DNA of 64,000 nt, from positions 62,001 through 126,000 of the forward strand of contig JABWCL010000002.1 of assembly GCA_013360295.1 (NCBI GenBank). Direction: 5' to 3'. Positions 1 through 10,657 of the stretch are shown piece after piece (position 1 is the first letter of the stretch; each line of letters begins with the position of its first letter). Source of the stretch: Ignavibacteriaceae bacterium. GTDB lineage: Bacteria; Bacteroidota; Ignavibacteria; Ignavibacteriales; Ignavibacteriaceae. The position numbers and the translations under genes are program-made. The notes below the pieces were generated by a model. It worked only from the letters and a program-made list of their open reading frames with translations. It was not told the DNA's origin and made no database searches.

Positions 1-2209
1 TGGGGATCGCCGGCGCATACGCCGCTTCTTCCGTTTCCTCGTCTTCACACCCTTCACCCTGGCAATCAGATTTCTTTTCCTGTATCCTGTCCCCTGATAA
101 ACTTGTTGAAGCAGAAAACGAAAATGATTTCATCCTGACAAAACCTTTATTCTCATCAAGCAGAATTTTGTTGAGAGGCCTGCCGTTCTCATCGGAATCA
201 TAAATGGTATAACTTGAACCGCCGTAAAGGTTAAGCCACTGACCGACCTGAGTGCGGTAACCAAGCCTGATATCGGATAGTTTCAGGCTGTCAGCGTTAA
301 AATCATAACCTGCATCAGCAGATAAATTGAGCAGCTGGATTTTTTCTTCTTTGGAAGTTGTATCACGCGGGTCAGCAAGCGTCTTCATTTCGAAAATATT
401 ATCTACTCTCATATTCATCACCCTGCTTTCCCGCGATGATGCCCCCCCGTAGATTTCCCTTTCAAACTTATTGTATGTTACTTCAGTACCATCTGACAAC
501 CGGTACTTATCATAGTAACCCCAAAAATCTTTTGAGAAATCGGGTGTATAACTGAACGATACAGAGGGTTGAATGATATGCCTTAAAGCAGCGACTCCCA
601 TCGAGTTTACCTGTGCGATGCCATATAATTTTGTGCCCACACCAACTCCGGTGCTGAATGTTCTTACAAAATTATACTCATTTATATCATTTGTTACCAC
701 AGAATCCGAACCTGTTGAAGATGTAACCACTTTCCTTTCGATCCGCTTATTATACCATAACTCACGGTAACTGACCGAGGGGGTAATCGTAATATATCCC
801 CACTTAGGAGATGCACTAAAACCTACGCTATGCTGTATACCACCCCGTGATTGAAAGTTACCTGATTCTTTTATACGCCGGTTCTGCAACTGTCCGTTGT
901 AACTTATACCGATATATTCGTACCACTTCTGATCACCGATCGAGGACTTTCCGCGGAAAGGGTAGAACTGGGACTTGCTGAAACTTAATGAAGGCAGGTA
1001 TTCCGTAATATTTCCGTTTGAAAGATTCTGATTACGTTTGTAGTTAAGGCTCAGGCTCGCACCTGACTCTTCCCAGGTTGTATAGTAATTAGCGTTTGAA
1101 ACAATTTCGTTTGTGAGCAACTGATTATAGTCAATTGAGTTCTCCCTGAAGTAATTTGAGGACATGAAGAAAAGGTTCATATCAAACCTTGAAGTCGGAG
1201 TGATCGCTTGGTTGTGCACCCAGCTTAAGCTCCAGTTCTTTTGCTCCTCCCTGTCCGGATCTGTCTCTTCGCCTCTTACAAGGTCAGAATAATTACCGTC
1301 AAGATTTCCCGTAAAATCATATCGTTTGGCGTACCGGAATCGCGAATTCGCCGCGTATCCGCCTTTGGTGTAATAATCTCCTGTCAGAGCGAGATCCATA
1401 TAATCACTTATCGCCCAGAAATATCCGAACCTCGAAAAATATTTTCCGTAACCGGCTCTTTCACCGTAAGCGGGAGCAAGTATACCCGAGCGGCGCCCTG
1501 ACTGTAAAGGTATGATAGCAAAAGGGAGCGGTATTGGGAAAGGGACGTTTCCAAATGCCAGCCAGATCCATTTACCCATCATCTGTTCTTTCTGTATCAC
1601 TTTCATCTGGCTGCTGAAAAAATAATAATGTGGTTCGTCTGCTTCGCAAGTGGTATATACTCCGTTCTCAACAAACAAAGTAGTCTTGTCAACCTTTTTA
1701 ATTTTCGCTCCGGAGTATGAAGCATCTTCAGCATCAGTCTTGGCATAGGTTATAAAGCCACGGGTGGTTTTATAGTTGTATCTCATCTGAGTTCCGGTGT
1801 ACTCCTCCCCTTTATCATTCAATACCGGGAGGTCAGATGTCTTACCAGTTGCTGAATCAGGAGGTTTCCCGTACGCCTCAATCATATCCGTCTCAAAATC
1901 AATGTATATTCTGCCGCTCTTCAGTTTAGTTTCTTTGTAACGGATATCCCCCTTACCGTGAACTTCCATTTTCTTTGACCGTATCCTGAAAATAATGGAA
2001 TCAGTTCCTGTAGTATAAATTACCGAGTCAACGTCATACCTTTTCTTCACGGCAGTATCAGAAAAAGATGTTGTATCATTACCCTGAATGATTCCGTTCC
2101 CTGTAGAATCCGCGAAGATAAAAAGACGTTCCGAGGAATACCCCGCCGTGACGAGTGTAAGCGACAGGGCTGCCAGCAGAAAAATATTAATTCTTAATCC
2201 GGAAAACAT
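1..2209 (-). CDS. lptD: LPS-assembly protein LptD (OstA-like), 3' end cut by window edge
   Basis: LptD is the outer-membrane barrel that, with LptE, inserts lipopolysaccharide into the outer leaflet. The frame is open from ATG 2209 to base 1 (about 736 residues, no stop), so the C-terminus lies outside the window. Seen: a signal peptide (MFSGLRINIFLLAALSLTLV), an OstA-like N-terminal region (VHGKGDIRYKETKLKSG, then FETDMIEAYGKP), the family segment FSSQMKVIQKEQMMGKWIW followed by FAIIPLQSGRRSGILAPAYG, and a long run of alternating aromatic/polar beta strands. I checked the frame near 70, 600, 1300 and 1600 and found no shift. The upstream ROK kinase gene ends 3 bases before this start, so the two are probably cotranscribed. 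Family assignment is confident; substrate chemistry cannot be read here. Confidence 0.9.
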   Translation of the reverse strand, partial: MFSGLRINIFLLAALSLTLVTAGYSSERLFIFADSTGNGIIQGNDTTSFSDTAVKKRYDVDSVIYTTGTDSIIFRIRSKKMEVHGKGDIRYKETKLKSGRIYIDFETDMIEAYGKPPDSATGKTSDLPVLNDKGEEYTGTQMRYNYKTTRGFITYAKTDAEDASYSGAKIKKVDKTTLFVENGVYTTCEADEPHYYFFSSQMKVIQKEQMMGKWIWLAFGNVPFPIPLPFAIIPLQSGRRSGILAPAYGERAGYGKYFSRFGYFWAISDYMDLALTGDYYTKGGYAANSRFRYAKRYDFTGNLDGNYSDLVRGEETDPDREEQKNWSLSWVHNQAITPTSRFDMNLFFMSSNYFRENSIDYNQLLTNEIVSNANYYTTWEESGASLSLNYKRNQNLSNGNITEYLPSLSFSKSQFYPFRGKSSIGDQKWYEYIGISYNGQLQNRRIKESGNFQSRGGIQHSVGFSASPKWGYITITPSVSYRELWYNKRIERKVVTSSTGSDSVVTNDINEYNFVRTFSTGVGVGTKLYGIAQVNSMGVAALRHIIQPSVSFSYTPDFSKDFWGYYDKYRLSDGTEVTYNKFEREIYGGASSRESRVMNMRVDNIFEMKTLADPRDTTSKEEKIQLLNLSADAGYDFNADSLKLSDIRLGYRTQVGQWLNLYGGSSYTIYDSDENGRPLNKILLDENKGFVRMKSFSFSASTSLSGDRIQEKKSDCQGEGCEDEETEEAAYAPAIP

Positions 2210-2212
2210 TTT

Positions 2213-3172
2213 TTACTTATAAAAGACGAGAGATGAAGCTCCTTTAATTCCCGCTTCATTTTTCAGCTTTGCTCTGAGCACTTTCACGCGTGGCTGAAGC
2301 GATTTCAGAACCCGTTGGGTCATACCTTCTTTAACGCTATCAGTCAGAGTCTTCCCGAATCCCGCGACTCCGCCGCCAATGATTATTGTACTTACATCGA
2401 GCAGGTTACTGACCGATGCCATTGCGTAACCGAGAAGCCGGCCGCTTTCCCGTATAAAATCAACAGCGAAAGGATCGCCTGCTGCTGCCGCTTCAGATAT
2501 GACCTCCGGCGATAGCTGCCTGGAACCGCTTTTAATTATCCTGTTGATCATTGATTCGGGTGCGTCTTCAAGCCGTTCCTTCACTCTTTCAATCAGATAA
2601 CTGTTCCCAAGATATGCTTCGATGCAACCATAAGAGCCGCAGTTACACTTATGACCTGCGTGGTCAATAGTAATATGTCCCAGTTCTCCCGCCGCGCCAA
2701 ACTCCCCTTTGAAAAGTTTTTTGTTCAGTATTATCCCCCCGCCGACGCCAGTACCGAGTGTTACCATTACGAATGAGTCATAATTCTTTCCGCTGCCGAA
2801 TATCATCTCACCTATTGCCGCGGCGTTCGCGTCATTCTCAACGACACACCTCAAACCCGTTTTATCCGATATGATCTTTCCAAGGTGTACTTTTCCCCAG
2901 CCCGGTAAATTAGGAGCGTTCTCAACAGTGCCTTTCTTTGAGGATACAACTCCCGGCGCCCCTATACCAATTCCTTCAATCCTGAATTTCTCTCCTTCAA
3001 GTAATGCCGTAATTCCTTTCAGCATTTGTTTGATTATCACCTGGGGGCCTTCAGCGGCTCTGGTATCTTTTGAAACCTTCTTAATTATCTTACCTTTTCT
3101 TGAAACGATTCCGAGTTTTATGGATGTTCCACCTAGGTCAACTCCGATGGCGTACTGTTCATTCCTGGGCAT
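2213..3172 (-). CDS. ROK family sugar kinase (glucokinase-like)
   Basis: Probable cytoplasmic ATP-dependent hexokinase, most likely phosphorylating glucose to glucose-6-phosphate. The 319-residue length is normal for ROK enzymes. Seen: N-terminal phosphate-binding loop VDLGGTSIKLGIV (residues 11-23), catalytic Asp in VENDANAAA (D114), second phosphate loop GTGVGGGI (140-147), and the ROK zinc site made of GELGH (H166) and CNCGSYGCIE (C176, C178, C183). There is no N-terminal helix-turn-helix, so it is a kinase and not a ROK repressor. It directly precedes lptD with 3 bases between. Sugar specificity (glucose, mannose or N-acetyl sugar) is not determined by sequence reading alone. Confidence 0.88.
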   Translation of the reverse strand: MPRNEQYAIGVDLGGTSIKLGIVSRKGKIIKKVSKDTRAAEGPQVIIKQMLKGITALLEGEKFRIEGIGIGAPGVVSSKKGTVENAPNLPGWGKVHLGKIISDKTGLRCVVENDANAAAIGEMIFGSGKNYDSFVMVTLGTGVGGGIILNKKLFKGEFGAAGELGHITIDHAGHKCNCGSYGCIEAYLGNSYLIERVKERLEDAPESMINRIIKSGSRQLSPEVISEAAAAGDPFAVDFIRESGRLLGYAMASVSNLLDVSTIIIGGGVAGFGKTLTDSVKEGMTQRVLKSLQPRVKVLRAKLKNEAGIKGASSLVFYK

Positions 3173-3267
3173 ATAATTACCAATTAAAAAAATATTTGAA
3201 ATACATAGCGAAATTTACACACTAATTACTTTTTATCGAAAGATTCTGAAGGGAAACGGAAGAGAAA

Positions 3268-3299
3268 AAGGCGGAATCTCTATTTTGACATTCCGCCTT
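3268..3299 (-). terminator. Intrinsic terminator after the LEA-like lipoprotein gene
   Basis: A perfect 10-bp stem (AAGGCGGAAT / ATTCCGCCTT) with a 12-base loop is followed on the minus strand by a T-rich run. It lies 9 bases beyond the stop of the minus-strand gene ending at 3308 and separates that gene from the ROK kinase gene. Confidence 0.8.
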
Positions 3300-3307
3300 C
3301 CGCAAAC

Positions 3308-3922
3308 TTATTGAGCTGAAAAATCCTTTTCGATCACTTTGATCTCAGAAGGCGGAGTCAGATCTCCGATTATTGTATTAATCGTTGGTTTAATAAATAA
3401 CTGCACGTTAGTTGTGCCTCCGCCGAGTCCGGCGATGTTGAGCGCCAGATTCAGAATACCTTCATAACCTTTGTCCCTGAAAGTCTTTATCAGATCGAAG
3501 TTAATGGCAAGCGGTATTACCACCTGTTCACCCGTACCCGGCACTACGACCGGAGATGAGAGGTTCCCGGACAGTATTTCTTTATTGTCAATAACGAGCC
3601 TGTATGGAAATGCTTTGATTGTCGCGTCAGTACGGGCATATCCGCCTGTACCGTCATTCGGATTGACTGCTGCAATATTCAGGGTAAAAGAGATTGGCAG
3701 GCTCCCTTTTGTGAAAGCGGCCGTCAGGCTCATTGCGTCCCGCATCGAAAAATCAGCTATACGGTTTTTCCCGGAAATAGAGATACCGGAAACAGTAATG
3801 CCGGAGACATTATTCAACCGGTACTTCAGCCTGCTGACGTTCATCATTGTTTTATAAATGCTGCAGCCGCTAACTAAAATGATAAGGAAGGAGACTAAAA
3901 AATATTTATAAGATCTTTGCAT
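3308..3922 (-). CDS. LEA2/WHy-like lipoprotein
   Basis: Predicted 204-residue lipoprotein. I start it at ATG 3922 and not at the in-frame start 30 bases upstream, because AGGTG sits 6 bases before this ATG and the protein then opens with a clean lipoprotein signal (FLVSFLIILVSGC, lipidated Cys20). The mature part has the look of a late-embryogenesis-abundant type 2 (WHy) domain: hydrophobic strands, a NPND motif, a VIDNKEILSG strand and VPGTGEQVVIPL. Such domains occur on bacterial envelope lipoproteins of mostly unknown role. It is the last gene of a three-gene minus-strand run (gap of 13 bases to the gene before) and is followed by a terminator. Function beyond envelope lipoprotein is not known. 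Confidence 0.7.
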   Translation of the reverse strand: MQRSYKYFLVSFLIILVSGCSIYKTMMNVSRLKYRLNNVSGITVSGISISGKNRIADFSMRDAMSLTAAFTKGSLPISFTLNIAAVNPNDGTGGYARTDATIKAFPYRLVIDNKEILSGNLSSPVVVPGTGEQVVIPLAINFDLIKTFRDKGYEGILNLALNIAGLGGGTTNVQLFIKPTINTIIGDLTPPSEIKVIEKDFSAQ

Positions 3923-3935
3923 TAGACACCTGTAA

Positions 3936-4169
3936 TTAAAAAAATTCAACACATTTTATAGACTGATACGGAATAAATATCCTGATATTTGTTCCGTCCC
4001 TCTGCGAATCAATAAGCAGGCCTTCATCGTAGGCACCCGTAAGTACACCAGATTTAAAGACTATTTCGTAAATGGGAGTGCCGGACTTGTCATCCATCAC
4101 GATCCCGTAATTTTCGTGCATAGTTACATTTATATTTTTCCCCTTAAACTGATTCCAGTCCAGTTTCAT
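3936..4169 (-). CDS. Small conserved-looking cytoplasmic protein
   Basis: A 77-residue protein with no signal peptide or membrane segment, mixed beta-type composition (INVTMHENYGIVMDD, IYEIVFKSGVLTGAY, TNIRIFIPYQSIKCVEFF) and a hydrophobic C-terminus. I do not recognise the family; the alternating pattern suggests a small beta barrel or sheet, perhaps SH3/Hfq-like, but that is a guess. It sits between an exported protein gene (13 bases upstream) and the LEA-like lipoprotein gene (13 bases downstream), so it is probably cotranscribed with both. The start follows AGGAGCTGATGTTAT, giving a good ribosome-binding site. Confidence 0.6.
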   Translation of the reverse strand: MKLDWNQFKGKNINVTMHENYGIVMDDKSGTPIYEIVFKSGVLTGAYDEGLLIDSQRDGTNIRIFIPYQSIKCVEFF

Positions 4170-4182
4170 ATAACATCAGCTC

Positions 4183-4917
4183 CTAATAGATTTCAGTTAA
4201 TTTGTCAAGAATATCTTTAATTTCACGGCAGTCACTGAACTCCTCAATAAACCTGTATGCAAGAACCTGCTCTTTCGCGAAAAGATAATTGATAAAAACC
4301 GTAATAATAATACCGCGGTAATTATCAGAGAGCCTGCAGTCATCTTTTACTGCTTTCTTAAAGTCATTGAGCAGTATCATTAGGTCATCATTCTCAGCCA
4401 TATAAACATCGTACATCTCTTCGTCTACTGAGAAGACTTCAGTGCCGTCAAAAAGCCAGTACACTTTCGGTGTAACCAGTAACTTATTCCGGGATAGCGT
4501 GATCAGCGAATCAACATAAGCATCGCCCGTCACCAAAACGAGTGAATTCAGGTCTTCGTTAAATTCATGGTATGGCCTTGTAACCCCTGACCCGATTGAA
4601 TCAATAAGGTACACCGAATCCAAGGTTCGAATAAAATAGCAGGAATAGAATGTTTCACTATTCTTTATTTCAGATTCTTCAATATAAAGTTCATCTGTTC
4701 CGTCAGCGTCGAAATCGAGAAAGAAGCTGTTGCTAACACTCTTAAAATCCCTTGAGAAGATTACAGCCCCCAGGGAATCCAGCACTATAAGACTGTTTTC
4801 CGTAACTCGGAATGTAATTTTATTTACCATTGTATCAGAAATACCCGCGACACACGGGTCACTCAATCCAAGGAGGAAAAATATCACCAATACCGGCTTT
4901 ATTAAAGCCTTTTTCAT
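4183..4917 (-). CDS. Exported protein of unknown function
   Basis: 244 residues beginning with a signal peptide (MKKALIKPVLVIFFLLGLSD, probable cleavage after CVA). The mature N-terminal half reads as beta-rich with a short acidic FG-GAP-like motif (DFDADGTDELYIEE), the kind of Asp-rich loop seen in VCBS/integrin-type propeller blades. The C-terminal third is helical and contains paired cysteines (DDCRLSD, SDCREI). No family recognised. It is the first gene of the three-gene run ending at the LEA-like lipoprotein. Likely periplasmic or outer-membrane associated; nothing in the sequence fixes a ligand. Confidence 0.6.
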   Translation of the reverse strand: MKKALIKPVLVIFFLLGLSDPCVAGISDTMVNKITFRVTENSLIVLDSLGAVIFSRDFKSVSNSFFLDFDADGTDELYIEESEIKNSETFYSCYFIRTLDSVYLIDSIGSGVTRPYHEFNEDLNSLVLVTGDAYVDSLITLSRNKLLVTPKVYWLFDGTEVFSVDEEMYDVYMAENDDLMILLNDFKKAVKDDCRLSDNYRGIIITVFINYLFAKEQVLAYRFIEEFSDCREIKDILDKLTEIY

Positions 4918-5014
4918 ATAATCATAAAATTTAATATAAAATTATCATTAACTTACTAAAAATTTTTAAGACTCTTAACGGCAAAGCCTGTCAAAATCAA
5001 AGAAAACCATCAAA

Positions 5015-5836
5015 CTACTTACCTGTACCTATCTCACCCGTTGAATAGTCCAGTTCTGAACCAAACATACTGTGCGGAATCAGGAACACTATTAAAAGCA
5101 CTGCCGCGGCAATGTAAACCCACTTCCTGTTATTTTCCGATTTCCTGACCTTAATTAATGCAAATACCCAGAATAAAAATGTGACAAGTGTTTTATTATC
5201 CGTCAGGTCGTGTCCGAAGGGCCAGCCTGTCCAGAATGCGTCAAATGCAAATTTCTGCACGACCGGACCTAAAATCAGCCCTCCCACCCCAAGAAGAAAT
5301 ACAGTAATCCAAGTCAATGAAAGGACAGACTTCCCCCGTCTCATCGCTTCGATTCCCGTCCTCGTTGAAAAAAGCATAGCAGAAAACATAAAGATCACGT
5401 GCGGAATGAGTACATACATTGGCACAGCACCCTTAAACCTTATAACAACCGGAACCGGCAGCAGGCTCATTCTTTTACCATCGTATTCCAGGTAAGTCCT
5501 GTATTCCAGTTTTCCTGCCGGCGGCTGAGGCGGAAGATAACCTATAAGTTTCCCTTCTTTATTTACCATCAGCTCTTTAATCCAGGGCTCGTTGGTTCTG
5601 AATCGCCTGTATTCAATATAACCGTTCACTCCGTCCACCTCCCCTTTGACAGTTATCTCTGCAGGCAGATGGCTGTCATTTGAGCGAAGCAATTTATAGG
5701 TAAGTGATTTATCGGCAATTATAATATCTCCCGTTTTGGGATAAGTAGGCCCGGTGACTCGCTGGTAATAAGCGAACAGAAGTGTGAATATTATGGCGAA
5801 GATATACCAAAAATAAGATTTCTGAAAAATTGTCAT
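5015..5836 (-). CDS. Polytopic membrane protein with periplasmic domain
   Basis: 273 residues from ATG 5836; an in-frame TTG 30 bases upstream is possible but less likely. One N-terminal membrane segment (SYFWYIFAIIFTLLFAYY) is followed by an extracytoplasmic beta-rich domain of about 110 residues (VKGEVDGVNGYIEYRRF, LEYRTYLEYDGKRMSLLP) and then four more membrane segments (MYVLIPHVIFMFSAMLF; TWITVFLLGVGGLILGPVV; LVTFLFWVFALIKV; WVYIAAAVLLIVFLIPHSM). The pattern PPAGKLEYR...V.IRFKG resembles uncharacterised membrane proteins common in Bacteroidota/Ignavibacteria. Divergent from the NfnA gene at 6073, with a shared 236-base AT-rich intergenic region likely holding both promoters. Function unknown. 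Confidence 0.65.
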   Translation of the reverse strand: MTIFQKSYFWYIFAIIFTLLFAYYQRVTGPTYPKTGDIIIADKSLTYKLLRSNDSHLPAEITVKGEVDGVNGYIEYRRFRTNEPWIKELMVNKEGKLIGYLPPQPPAGKLEYRTYLEYDGKRMSLLPVPVVIRFKGAVPMYVLIPHVIFMFSAMLFSTRTGIEAMRRGKSVLSLTWITVFLLGVGGLILGPVVQKFAFDAFWTGWPFGHDLTDNKTLVTFLFWVFALIKVRKSENNRKWVYIAAAVLLIVFLIPHSMFGSELDYSTGEIGTGK

Positions 5837-6072
5837 TTGTAATAATCCGCGTAATGAGTTCTGCAATATATTTCATTGAAATTAAAAAAAATAGCCCGCT
5901 GATGATATTAAACAATCATAAGTTATTAATTTGTAGTTTAATCCTGATGCTTTCCCGGGGTTTAGTGCCAAAATACTTCCCATGAAATGAATTTTATTTT
6001 TTTACTCGAAATTTCACTTATTTTGGTGTAAATTTAAGATTAAGTTTTTTTTCGCACGAAAATAATAGGTTA

Positions 6073-6936
6073 ATGTATAAAATTATTTCTGCAGATTTCT
6101 TAGCTCCTGATATAAAACGCTTTATTATCAGCGCCCCAAAAATTGCACGTAAACGCAAAGCCGGACAATTTGTTATCGTTAGAACAACTGAACACGGCGA
6201 GCGGATCCCACTCACTATTGCTGACTCCAACTCTACTGAAGGCACAATTACGATTATTGTGCAGGGAATCGGAAAGTCAACAAAGGAAATCAATTCTTTT
6301 AATTCCGGAGATTACTTTACTGATGTTGTCGGCCCTCTGGGACATCCATCTCATATAGAAAATTTTGGTACAGCGGTCAGCATCGGCGGAGGTGTTGGTG
6401 CGGCGATCTCCTTCCCTACCGCGGTGGCCCTTAAAGAGGCTGGCAATCATACGATATCAATAATAGGCGCTAAGACGAAAGAATTAGTAATTCTTGAAAA
6501 AGAAATGAGAGATGTCTGTGATGAGGTCTATGTGACTACCGATGATGGTTCATACGGCGAACACGGATTCGTTACCACAAAGCTTAAAAATCTGATTGAT
6601 AGCGGAACAAAAATTGATTTTATCCTCGCAATCGGACCTCTGCCAATGATGCGGGCTGTTGCTGAACTCACCAGGCCGTATGGGATCAAAACCGTTGTGA
6701 GCCTGAATCCTGTTATGGTGGACGGTACCGGAATGTGCGGAGGCTGCAGGGCTACAGTGGACAATAAAACTGTCTTCGTCTGCGTGGACGGACCGGAGTT
6801 CGACGCGCACCTCGTCGATTTTGATACTTTAATGAAAAGAAACAATACTTATAGAGATTTTGAAAAAACCGCGCTGGAACATTTCTCATGCCACACGCAT
6901 CAGATGTTTGACGCCGCAGTTAAAGAACAAAACTAA
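6073..6936 (+). CDS. nfnA: NfnA-type subunit of ferredoxin:NADP+ oxidoreductase
   Basis: Small subunit of NADH-dependent reduced ferredoxin:NADP+ oxidoreductase (also called SudB), which carries FAD and a [2Fe-2S] cluster and takes electrons from NADH. 287 residues. Seen: an FAD-binding RIPLTIAD motif near residue 44, the NAD-binding glycine run SIGGGVGAAISFPTAVALK, and the C-terminal cluster motif DGTGMCGGCRATV followed by VFVCVDGPEFDAH, matching the Asp/Cys ligands of NfnA and dihydroorotate dehydrogenase PyrK-like proteins. The next gene, 29 bases downstream, is the matching NfnB/GltD-like subunit, which supports NfnA over a lone PyrK. Predicted cytoplasmic. Confidence 0.85.
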   Translation: MYKIISADFLAPDIKRFIISAPKIARKRKAGQFVIVRTTEHGERIPLTIADSNSTEGTITIIVQGIGKSTKEINSFNSGDYFTDVVGPLGHPSHIENFGTAVSIGGGVGAAISFPTAVALKEAGNHTISIIGAKTKELVILEKEMRDVCDEVYVTTDDGSYGEHGFVTTKLKNLIDSGTKIDFILAIGPLPMMRAVAELTRPYGIKTVVSLNPVMVDGTGMCGGCRATVDNKTVFVCVDGPEFDAHLVDFDTLMKRNNTYRDFEKTALEHFSCHTHQMFDAAVKEQN

Positions 6937-6950
6937 ATTTCAGAAACTAA

Positions 6951-8393
<1,443 letters not shown>

Positions 8394-8468
8394 TTTTAAT
8401 TACATTATAATTATCACTAATTATTTATATTTTATAGGTTTAGCGTTTTAATTTAGAATAAATTTTAG

Positions 8469-10595
8469 ATGGCAATACCGGTAAAATATAAGAAATACCT
8501 GGATAAATCGAATTTCTTTAACAGGGATTTGAGTTGGGTCGAGTTTAACCGCAGGGTTCTTGACGAAGCTCTTAACCCTAACCTTCCGCTTTTGGATAAG
8601 GTGAAGTTCATCTCCATTTTCTGTTCGAACCTCGATGAGTTCTATATGATCAGGGTCGCGGGTTTGAAAGAACAGGTTGCTGAGAAGATCCAGACGACCT
8701 CGATGGATGGCCTCACCCCGTTTGAACAGTTAAAAAGAATCGAACAAAAGGTAAAGCCTTTAATAAATACCATCACCTCATACTGGCAGGAGCACATCCT
8801 GCCTGAACTGAATAATAATTCTGTATTTATTACCAAACTCGAAAAACTTCCTGAAAATCAAAAAACTGTTCTGAGTAATTATTTCAAAAAGGAAATCTTC
8901 CCGATACTGACTCCCTTAGCGTTCGATCCCGGAAGGCCATTCCCTTACATATCGAACTTAAGCCTCAGCCTTGCAGTCCTGATCGAAACCCCTAAGGGTG
9001 AGAGGCATTTCGCCAGGGTGAAGGTTCCTACAATATTACCGCGGCTATTACCCATAAATAAGATATTGGAGAAAGGCGGTATTCCGGCTGAGCAGCTTAA
9101 CGGTACGCATAACTATTTGTGGATTGAGGACTTTATCGAATCTCACCTCGACCAGCTCTTCCCTAGAATGAAAGTGATTGAGTCACATAATTTCCGTCTC
9201 ACACGGGATACTGATATTGAAATACAGGAAGACGAAGCCGACGACTTGCTCCAGATCATCCAGGAAAATATTAAACAGCGTAAGTTCGGAAATGTTGTAA
9301 GGCTCGAAGTTGAAAAAAGCATTCCCTCATATATGCTTGAAACCCTCATCGAAAACCTTGAAATATCCAAACAGGATGTTCACGTAATTGACGGCCCCCT
9401 TGCCCTGAGTGGTATAATGTCTCTGTATGATCTTCCTTTCCCAAATTTAAAAGAGAAGCCTTTTTACCCGGTATTACCCAAAATATTTGAACAGAATCCG
9501 GATATCTTTTCAGTGATCAGAGAGCGGGATATTCTTCTTCATCACCCTTACGATTCCTTTAATCCGGTGATTGATTTCATTAAACAGGCGTCTGTAGACC
9601 CTGATGTACTGGCTATTAAACAGACACTATACAGGGTCGGAAAAAACAGCCCGGTTGTCCGAAGCCTTATAGAAGCCGCTGAACGGGGGAAACAGGTTGC
9701 GGTACTTGTTGAACTGAAGGCACGCTTTGACGAAGAGAATAACATCTACTGGGCTCAGGAACTTGAAAAAGTCGGAGCACACGTTGTGTATGGACTAGTG
9801 GGACTTAAGACTCACGGAAAAATGACGCTCGTTGTCCGGAGGGAACCAGAAGGTGTAAAACGCTATGTACACCTTGCCACCGGGAACTACAATGCATCAA
9901 CCGCCAAACTTTATTCGGATATGGGTTTGTTCACCTGCAATGAAGATATCTGCGAGGATGTATCAGAAATATTTAACTTCCTGACCGGATATTCCAAACT
10001 TTCCGAGTTCAAGAAACTTTATGTTGCTCCGATAAACCTAAGGGAAAGCATTGCGAGCCATATTCAGAAGGAAATTGAAAACGCCAAAAAAGGACTTGAA
10101 GCAAGGATCATCATCAAGGTAAATTCTTTGGTTGATCCCACACTGATTGGCTGTCTCTACGCCGCTTCAAACGCCGGGGTTAAAATCCAGTTAGTCGTCA
10201 GGGGTATCTGCTGCCTTAAACCCGGAGTACCCGGATTAAGCGAAAACATAACCGTGATCAGTATCGTCGGCCGGTTCCTCGAACATCACCGCATTTTTTA
10301 TTTTTATAATAACGGCGGCGAAGACCTCTTCTTAAGTAGTGCGGATATTATGCAGAGAAACCTTGAAGGCAGGGTTGAACTTGCTTTTCCGGTCTTAGAT
10401 CCTGAGATAAAAAATCACATCAGGTATAAAGTGCTCAATGTTATGCTGCAGGATAATATCAAGGCACGCATTCTGAATCAGGATATGACCTATTCCCTGC
10501 TTCAGCCAATGAACGGCGATAAGCCGGTTTGCTCGCAGGAAAGTTTTATCGACTTTGCTCTTCAGGCCGCGGGGAAAAAGACACTTTTTAATTAA
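8469..10595 (+). CDS. ppk1: Polyphosphate kinase 1
   Basis: Reversible polymerisation of the ATP gamma-phosphate into polyphosphate. 708 residues, normal for PPK1. Seen: N-terminal FNRDLSWVEFNRRVLDEA and NLDEFYMIRVAGLKEQV, the middle AIKQTLYRV and VAVLVELKARFDEENN segments, the autophosphorylated His in LKTHGKMTLVV (H449), the LATGNYNASTAKLYSDMG motif, and the second catalytic His in RFLEHHRIF (H606). All hallmark residues are present. The gene stands alone between nfnAB and the mrp gene, with 75 and 62 bases on either side, so it may have its own promoter. Very confident identification. Confidence 0.96.
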   Translation: MAIPVKYKKYLDKSNFFNRDLSWVEFNRRVLDEALNPNLPLLDKVKFISIFCSNLDEFYMIRVAGLKEQVAEKIQTTSMDGLTPFEQLKRIEQKVKPLINTITSYWQEHILPELNNNSVFITKLEKLPENQKTVLSNYFKKEIFPILTPLAFDPGRPFPYISNLSLSLAVLIETPKGERHFARVKVPTILPRLLPINKILEKGGIPAEQLNGTHNYLWIEDFIESHLDQLFPRMKVIESHNFRLTRDTDIEIQEDEADDLLQIIQENIKQRKFGNVVRLEVEKSIPSYMLETLIENLEISKQDVHVIDGPLALSGIMSLYDLPFPNLKEKPFYPVLPKIFEQNPDIFSVIRERDILLHHPYDSFNPVIDFIKQASVDPDVLAIKQTLYRVGKNSPVVRSLIEAAERGKQVAVLVELKARFDEENNIYWAQELEKVGAHVVYGLVGLKTHGKMTLVVRREPEGVKRYVHLATGNYNASTAKLYSDMGLFTCNEDICEDVSEIFNFLTGYSKLSEFKKLYVAPINLRESIASHIQKEIENAKKGLEARIIIKVNSLVDPTLIGCLYAASNAGVKIQLVVRGICCLKPGVPGLSENITVISIVGRFLEHHRIFYFYNNGGEDLFLSSADIMQRNLEGRVELAFPVLDPEIKNHIRYKVLNVMLQDNIKARILNQDMTYSLLQPMNGDKPVCSQESFIDFALQAAGKKTLFN

Positions 10596-10657
10596 TACAT
10601 TGTTGTAAGGATCTGATTTATCTTTATGGTCTTAAAATTTTTAATAAAGGAAAAGAA

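Noticed and set aside
358-1501. Several plus-strand reading frames of 60-90 codons within 358-1501
   Set aside because: They lie antisense to the continuous lptD frame, have no ribosome-binding sites and no recognisable motifs.
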